NCBI GenBank assembly: GCA_012032075.1
Contig: JAAURU010000116.1
Span: 1-9,273 of the forward strand
Direction of reading: 5' to 3'
DNA from: Flavobacterium sp.
GTDB lineage: Bacteria; Bacteroidota; Bacteroidia; Flavobacteriales; Flavobacteriaceae
Length of the DNA stretch: 9,273 nucleotides
In this document: positions 6,084 through 9,273 of the stretch, in pieces
Layout: every line of letters begins with the position of its first letter
How positions within the stretch are numbered: position 1 is the first letter of the stretch
Program-made: the position numbers and the translations under genes
Notes under the pieces: model-generated
Told to the model about the DNA's origin: nothing
What the model saw: only the letters and a program-made list of their open reading frames with translations
Databases searched by the model: none

Positions 6084-6833
6084 ATGAGAAGAATACTACT
6101 TATAGCGACTATTTTATTTTCTTTAGTTATCAAAGCCCAAGAAAGTTATAAATATATTATTGTTCCAAGCCAGTTTTCTTTTTTCAAAGAAGCAGATAGG
6201 TATAATTTAAACACATTAACAAAAATATTTTTTGAATCGGAAGGGTTTAAAGTATTTTTCGATACTCAAGATTTGCCTCAAGAACTAGCAAACAATAGAT
6301 GTAATGCTTTGTATGTAAATGCCATTGAAAATAATTCTATGTTTTTTACAAGAATTAAATTTGAGATAAAAGACTGTCAAAATAAAATTATTTTGAGCAG
6401 TATAGAAGCTTCTAGTAAAGAAAAATCTTACGAAAAAGCTTATCAACAAACATTTCGTGATGCCTTAACTTCATTAAAAGGAAAGTTAAAAGTAGCTAAT
6501 GAAAATTTAACTATTTCTCCAGCAAATCAAGAACAAGAGGAAAATAAAAGGAGTATTAGAAACAATAGTTACAGAAAATCAACCTACAAATAATGACTTG
6601 CTAAATAAGAGAAATTTATTATATGCATTACCTATAGAAATGGTTTTAAATTAGTTGATAATACTCCTAGAATGATTTTTGAATTGAAAAAAACTTCTTT
6701 TGATAATATATATTTAGCCGTAAATGATTTTACTTTAGACAAAGGTATTTTTTATAAAAAAGAGGAAGCTTGGTATTTTGAATATTATAAAAAAGGCAAT
6801 TTGGTTATTGAAAAAGTAGAAGTGAAGTTTTAA
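6084..6833 (+). CDS. Secreted protein of unknown function, two apparent frameshifts
   Basis: I do not recognise a family. The N-terminus (MRRILLIATILFSLVIKAQ) is a clear signal peptide, probably cleaved after KAQ as common in Flavobacteriaceae, so the protein is periplasmic or outer-membrane associated. The first part (about residues 20-145, with YKYIIVPSQFSFFKEADRYNLN and RCNALYVNAIE) is an alpha/beta-looking domain. A Glu/Asn-rich linker follows, then a beta-rich C-terminal part (IFELKKTSFDNIYLAVNDF, then AWYFEYYKKGNLVIEKVEVKF). Removing one A in 6546-6549 and adding one in 6638-6640 restores a single 249-residue protein that ends at the TAA of 6831-6833. Without these corrections it would stop at 6593 and lose its whole C-terminal domain. 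It starts one base after the HAD gene and is probably co-transcribed with it. Confidence 0.78.
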
Positions 6834-6840
6834 TTTTTAA

Positions 6841-6848
6841 TATATTTG
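6841..6848 (+). promoter_or_regulatory. Predicted -7 box for the Uma2-family gene
   Basis: TATATTTG is a perfect match to the Bacteroidota -7 consensus and ends six bases before the ATG at 6854, which would give an almost leaderless mRNA. No matching -33 TTTG is seen at the usual distance, and such words arise easily in AT-rich DNA. Confidence 0.3.
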
Positions 6849-6853
6849 TGTAT

Positions 6854-7453
6854 ATGTCGAAAATAATCACAGATATTAATGAATTAGATATGGATAAGTC
6901 TTATACTTATGCAGATTATCTATTATGGAATTTAAAAGAAAGGGTAGAACTTTTTAAAGGAAAAATTTTTAAAATGAGTCCTGCTCCTTCTAGAAATCAT
7001 CAAGAAGTATCACATAAATTAAATAGATATTTAGATAAATTTTTAGAAAATAATCCATGTAAATTATATTACGCTCCATTTGATGTACGATTGATTAATT
7101 TTGAAAAAACAACACATGATAGTAAAGTTCTTACAGTTGTTCAGCCAGATTTGTGTGTGGTTTGCGATTTGTCAAAGTTAGATGATAGAGGTTGTATAGG
7201 TTCACCTGATTTAGTTGTAGAGATTTTATCACCAGGAAATTCTAAAAAAGAAATGGGAATAAAATTTAATCTTTATGAAGAAAATAAAGTAAAAGAATAT
7301 TGGATTGTTGAACCAGCTGAAAACTGTATTTATGTTTACACTTTACAAAACGACAAATACATAGGTTTAAAACCTTGTATTGAAGGAGAAGTAATTACAA
7401 GCCCATTATTTCCAGATTTAAAGTTTGAAATAGAGAAAATTTTTCAAGAATAG
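6854..7453 (+). CDS. Uma2-family (DUF820) putative restriction-endonuclease-fold protein
   Basis: A 199-residue protein of the Uma2 family, which has a PD-(D/E)XK nuclease-like fold and is greatly expanded in cyanobacteria and some Bacteroidota; cellular role unknown. Family features run in order: YTYADYLLW, VELFKGKIFKMSPAPSRNHQ with its conserved His, YYAPFDVRL, VVQPDLCVVCD with the first catalytic-type Asp, SPDLVVEILSPG with the Glu of the D...ExK core, KFNLYEENKVKEYWIVEP with the following Lys, and a C-terminal SPLFPDLKFEIEKIF. The nuclease-core residues appear intact. I chose ATG 6854 over an in-frame GTG at 6848 because the GTG lies inside a predicted -7 box and adds only two residues. 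The frame is intact. No partner gene of a restriction or toxin system is next to it. Confidence 0.9.
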   Translation: MSKIITDINELDMDKSYTYADYLLWNLKERVELFKGKIFKMSPAPSRNHQEVSHKLNRYLDKFLENNPCKLYYAPFDVRLINFEKTTHDSKVLTVVQPDLCVVCDLSKLDDRGCIGSPDLVVEILSPGNSKKEMGIKFNLYEENKVKEYWIVEPAENCIYVYTLQNDKYIGLKPCIEGEVITSPLFPDLKFEIEKIFQE

Positions 7454-7530
7454 TGATACTTATTATAATTGTAAAATGTTTTAATTAATTGATTTTTTTT
7501 GGACTAAATTACAATCATAATTTAATTTTG

Positions 7531-7572
7531 TTCTAACTTCTAACTTCTAACTTCTAACTTCTAACTTCTAAC
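7531..7572. repeat. Heptanucleotide tandem repeat (TTCTAAC)6
   Basis: Six perfect consecutive TTCTAAC units, followed by degenerate TTCCATC and ATCCAAC remnants to about 7586. It lies between the convergent Uma2 and rarA genes, ending about 20 bases from the rarA stop. It is too short-period and spacerless for CRISPR. Copy number is likely variable by replication slippage, but it is not placed to switch any promoter or reading frame. Confidence 0.95.
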
Positions 7573-7592
7573 TTCCATCATCCAACTTTTCC

Positions 7593-8870
7593 TCAATAAT
7601 CATATTTATTTTTCCAACGATTTTTTAGAAAAGTTCTTAATTCTTTTTCTCTTGCATTATCACTAGGTTCAAAAAGTTTTGTCTCAATAAGTTCAGTAGG
7701 GAGAAATTCTTGTTCGGCAAAATTATTAGGAAAATCGTGTGAATATTTATAGTCTTCACCATAGCCTAAGTCTTTCATAAGTTTGGTTGGAGCATTTCGT
7801 AAATGTATTGGAACTGACAAGTCTCCTGTTTGTTTTACTAGTTGTTGGGCTTTATTAATTGCCATATAACTTGCATTGCTTTTAGCAGAAGTAGCTAAAT
7901 AAATAGCACATTGGCTAAGAATAATTCTACTTTCTGGGAAACCAATGGTTGTAACGGCTTGAAAGGTGTTATTTGCCATTATTAAAGCCGTTGGATTTGC
8001 ATTACCAATATCTTCACTAGCAAGTATTAACATTCTCCTTGCAATAAATTTCACATCTTCACCACCTTCAATCATTCTTGCTAACCAATATACAGCTCCA
8101 TTAGGATCACTACCACGAATTGATTTTATAAAAGCCGAAACAATGTCATAATGTTGTTCACCAGTTTTATCGTATAATACTGTATTTTTCTGTACAAGAT
8201 GCGTAACTTTATCGTTAGTGATTTCAATAACGTCATCATCAGTAGCATTTACAACTAATTCAAAAATGTTTAGTAGTTTTCTTCCATCACCACCAGAAAG
8301 TCTTAATAAGGCTTCAGTTTCTTTTAGCTGAATGTTTTTATTTCTTAAAAATTCATCAGTTTCTATTGCTCTTTTTAAAAGCGCTTCTAAATCTTCTTTG
8401 GTAAACGCATTCAAAATATAAACTTGACATCTAGACAATAAAGCAGGAATCACTTCAAAACTCGGATTTTCAGTTGTAGCACCAATTAATGTGACCCAAC
8501 CTTTTTCAACAGCAGCTAATAATGAATCTTGTTGGGATTTGCTAAAACGATGAATTTCATCTATAAATAAAATAGGATTTTTAGCTGTAAAAAGACCACC
8601 ACTTTGTTTTGCTTTTTCAATTACTTCACGAATATCCTTCACACCAGAATGAATCGCACTCAATTGATAAAAAGGACGTTTACTTTCTTGAGCCATAATT
8701 TGAGCCAAAGTTGTTTTTCCTGTTCCTGGTGGTCCCCATAAAATAAGACTTGGAATAATTCCTTTGCTTATTTGATGTGTTAACGAACCTTGTTCACCTA
8801 CTAAATGTAACTGACTTATATACTCTGATAAATGTTGTGGACGAATACGTTCTGCTAAAGGTGCTTCCAT
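7593..8870 (-). CDS. rarA: Replication-associated recombination protein A (RarA/MgsA AAA+ ATPase)
   Basis: AAA+ ATPase of the clamp-loader group that acts at stalled replication forks; the E. coli homologue RarA (MgsA) and eukaryotic Mgs1/WRNIP1 are related. Counting from the chosen ATG at 8870 (425 residues), Walker A is GPPGTGKT (46-53), Walker B is ILFIDEIHRF (100-109), the sensor 1 region is GATTENPSFEV, and the arginine finger lies in LLSRCQ (Arg147). The C-terminal half carries the family's tetramerisation region, with RGSDPNGAVYWLARMIEGGED and ASEDIGNANP, then HLRNAPTKLMKDLGYG. An upstream in-frame ATG at 8885 would add MYFYS; I prefer MEAPLAERIRP because homologues start there and a predicted -7 box overlaps the extra codons. 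The gene is intact and full length. It converges with the Uma2-family gene across the heptamer repeat. Confidence 0.97.
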   Translation of the reverse strand: MEAPLAERIRPQHLSEYISQLHLVGEQGSLTHQISKGIIPSLILWGPPGTGKTTLAQIMAQESKRPFYQLSAIHSGVKDIREVIEKAKQSGGLFTAKNPILFIDEIHRFSKSQQDSLLAAVEKGWVTLIGATTENPSFEVIPALLSRCQVYILNAFTKEDLEALLKRAIETDEFLRNKNIQLKETEALLRLSGGDGRKLLNIFELVVNATDDDVIEITNDKVTHLVQKNTVLYDKTGEQHYDIVSAFIKSIRGSDPNGAVYWLARMIEGGEDVKFIARRMLILASEDIGNANPTALIMANNTFQAVTTIGFPESRIILSQCAIYLATSAKSNASYMAINKAQQLVKQTGDLSVPIHLRNAPTKLMKDLGYGEDYKYSHDFPNNFAEQEFLPTELIETKLFEPSDNAREKELRTFLKNRWKNKYDY

Positions 8871-8874
8871 ACTG

Positions 8875-8908
8875 TAAAAGTACATTTTTTCATTTTTTCT
8901 AAAACAAA
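8875..8908 (-). promoter_or_regulatory. Predicted rarA promoter
   Basis: On the minus strand a TTTG (8908-8905) and TACTTTTA (8882-8875, 7 of 8 to TAnnTTTG) are 22 bases apart, within the Bacteroidota range. Transcription would begin within a few bases of the ATG at 8870, making the mRNA leaderless or nearly so. The -33 element lies inside the preceding terminator hairpin. Confidence 0.4.
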
Positions 8909-8943
8909 AAGGGTTGAAATTTTACTTTCAAACCTTTTTGTTT
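8902..8943 (-). terminator. Hairpin terminator between the YiaA/B-domain gene and rarA
   Basis: An 18-base inverted repeat with a single mismatch (8902-8919 with 8926-8943, loop of six) has an A/T outer part and a GG/CC inner part. On the minus strand it ends in TTTTTGTTTT, as a rho-independent terminator for the YiaA/B-domain gene does. The stem is nearly symmetric and could stop transcription from either side. Confidence 0.7.
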
Positions 8944-8958
8944 CTGTAGAATTGATTA

Positions 8959-9273
8959 TTATTCGTTAGCTTTTTCTAATTTTGTTGAAACCAGTAAATC
9001 ACGTGTGTTTTTTTGGACTGTTATTGCTGAAAATAGGCTTAACAAAAACGACATTCCATAAAAACCTTTTTCGCTTAATTGTAAATCAGCATTCCAAAGT
9101 CCAATTATTAATAGTAGAATAGAAGTTAAAGTGGTAAACCAACTAATACCATAATACATATCAGTTACAGGTATGCCTTCCAATCTATCTCTAACCGATT
9201 TTTGTACTGATATTACAGAAAAGAGTCCAAATAGTAGGATAGCAAAGTAATATCCTTTTTCATTAAGTAGCAT
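8959..9273 (-). CDS. YiaA/YiaB two-helix domain membrane protein, 5' end outside the window
   Basis: Inner-membrane protein with YiaA/B-type helix pairs; function unknown (E. coli YiaA and YiaB are uncharacterised membrane proteins). About 104 residues are visible. They contain two related blocks: LLNEKGYYFAILLFGLFSVISVQK followed by VRDRL, and LQLSEKGFYGMSFLLSLFSAITVQK followed by TRDLL. A second block preceded by LLLIIGLWNAD implies the first block is also preceded by such a helix, so the ATG at the very window edge is internal and the real start lies beyond base 9273. Three membrane segments are visible here, four expected in full. The C-terminus ends in STKLEKANE. It is read toward rarA and separated from it by a terminator hairpin. 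Confidence 0.85.
   Translation of the reverse strand: MLLNEKGYYFAILLFGLFSVISVQKSVRDRLEGIPVTDMYYGISWFTTLTSILLLIIGLWNADLQLSEKGFYGMSFLLSLFSAITVQKNTRDLLVSTKLEKANE

Noticed and set aside
7531..7572. CRISPR-like array
   Set aside because: Units are seven bases and adjoin directly without spacers; no cas gene is nearby.
7966..8151. Plus-strand open frame opposite rarA
   Set aside because: Antisense to a strongly conserved AAA+ gene; hydrophobic content is an expected by-product of codon complement.

Overview
The window is AT-rich and fits a member of the Flavobacteriaceae (Bacteroidota). Three things support this: the protein sequences of RadC, RarA and the YiaA/B-domain protein; the absence of clear Shine-Dalgarno sites; and several matches to the Bacteroidota -7 promoter element (TAnnTTTG). 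It reads as ordinary chromosome carrying a small accessory toxin-antitoxin pair and a metal-homeostasis block. No RNA gene, CRISPR array, transposase or phage gene is visible.

Layout from left to right. (1) The 3' part of radC, with a damaged 5' end at the window edge. (2) A Xre/MbcA/ParS-type antitoxin followed by a RES-domain toxin, overlapping by one base, behind a palindrome that covers the predicted -7 box. (3) On the minus strand, a Fur-family metalloregulator, divergent from a MerC-domain membrane protein, with a candidate operator between them. (4) A 309-base non-coding stretch holding two diverged direct copies of a hairpin element of about 120 bases. (5) A tight operon of a LolD/MacB-type ABC ATPase, an FtsX-type permease with a 12-histidine loop and a secreted DUF3299 protein. 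(6) A terminator and a REP-like hairpin. (7) A HAD hydrolase of the YjjG type, a secreted protein of unknown function and a Uma2-family protein. (8) A (TTCTAAC)6 tandem repeat. (9) On the minus strand, rarA and the 3' part of a YiaA/B-domain membrane gene that runs off the right edge.

The most coherent biology is at 1712-5235. A Fur-like regulator with cysteine zinc sites, a MerC protein, a histidine-rich ABC exporter-like transporter and a CxxC DUF3299 protein together resemble the Zur-controlled ZrgBCDE and PA4063-PA4066 type modules of Proteobacteria. I infer a zinc (or similar transition metal) acquisition locus in which the metal-binding histidine tract is built into the permease.

A major caution: seven genes (radC, fur, merC, the ATPase gene, the DUF3299 gene, the HAD gene and the secreted-protein gene) need about twelve single-base corrections, mostly in short A or T runs, to restore full-length proteins. 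Others, such as rarA and the permease, are intact. This looks like sequencing error, probably from noisy long reads, rather than gene decay, so these genes are annotated as CDS with the shift points given.
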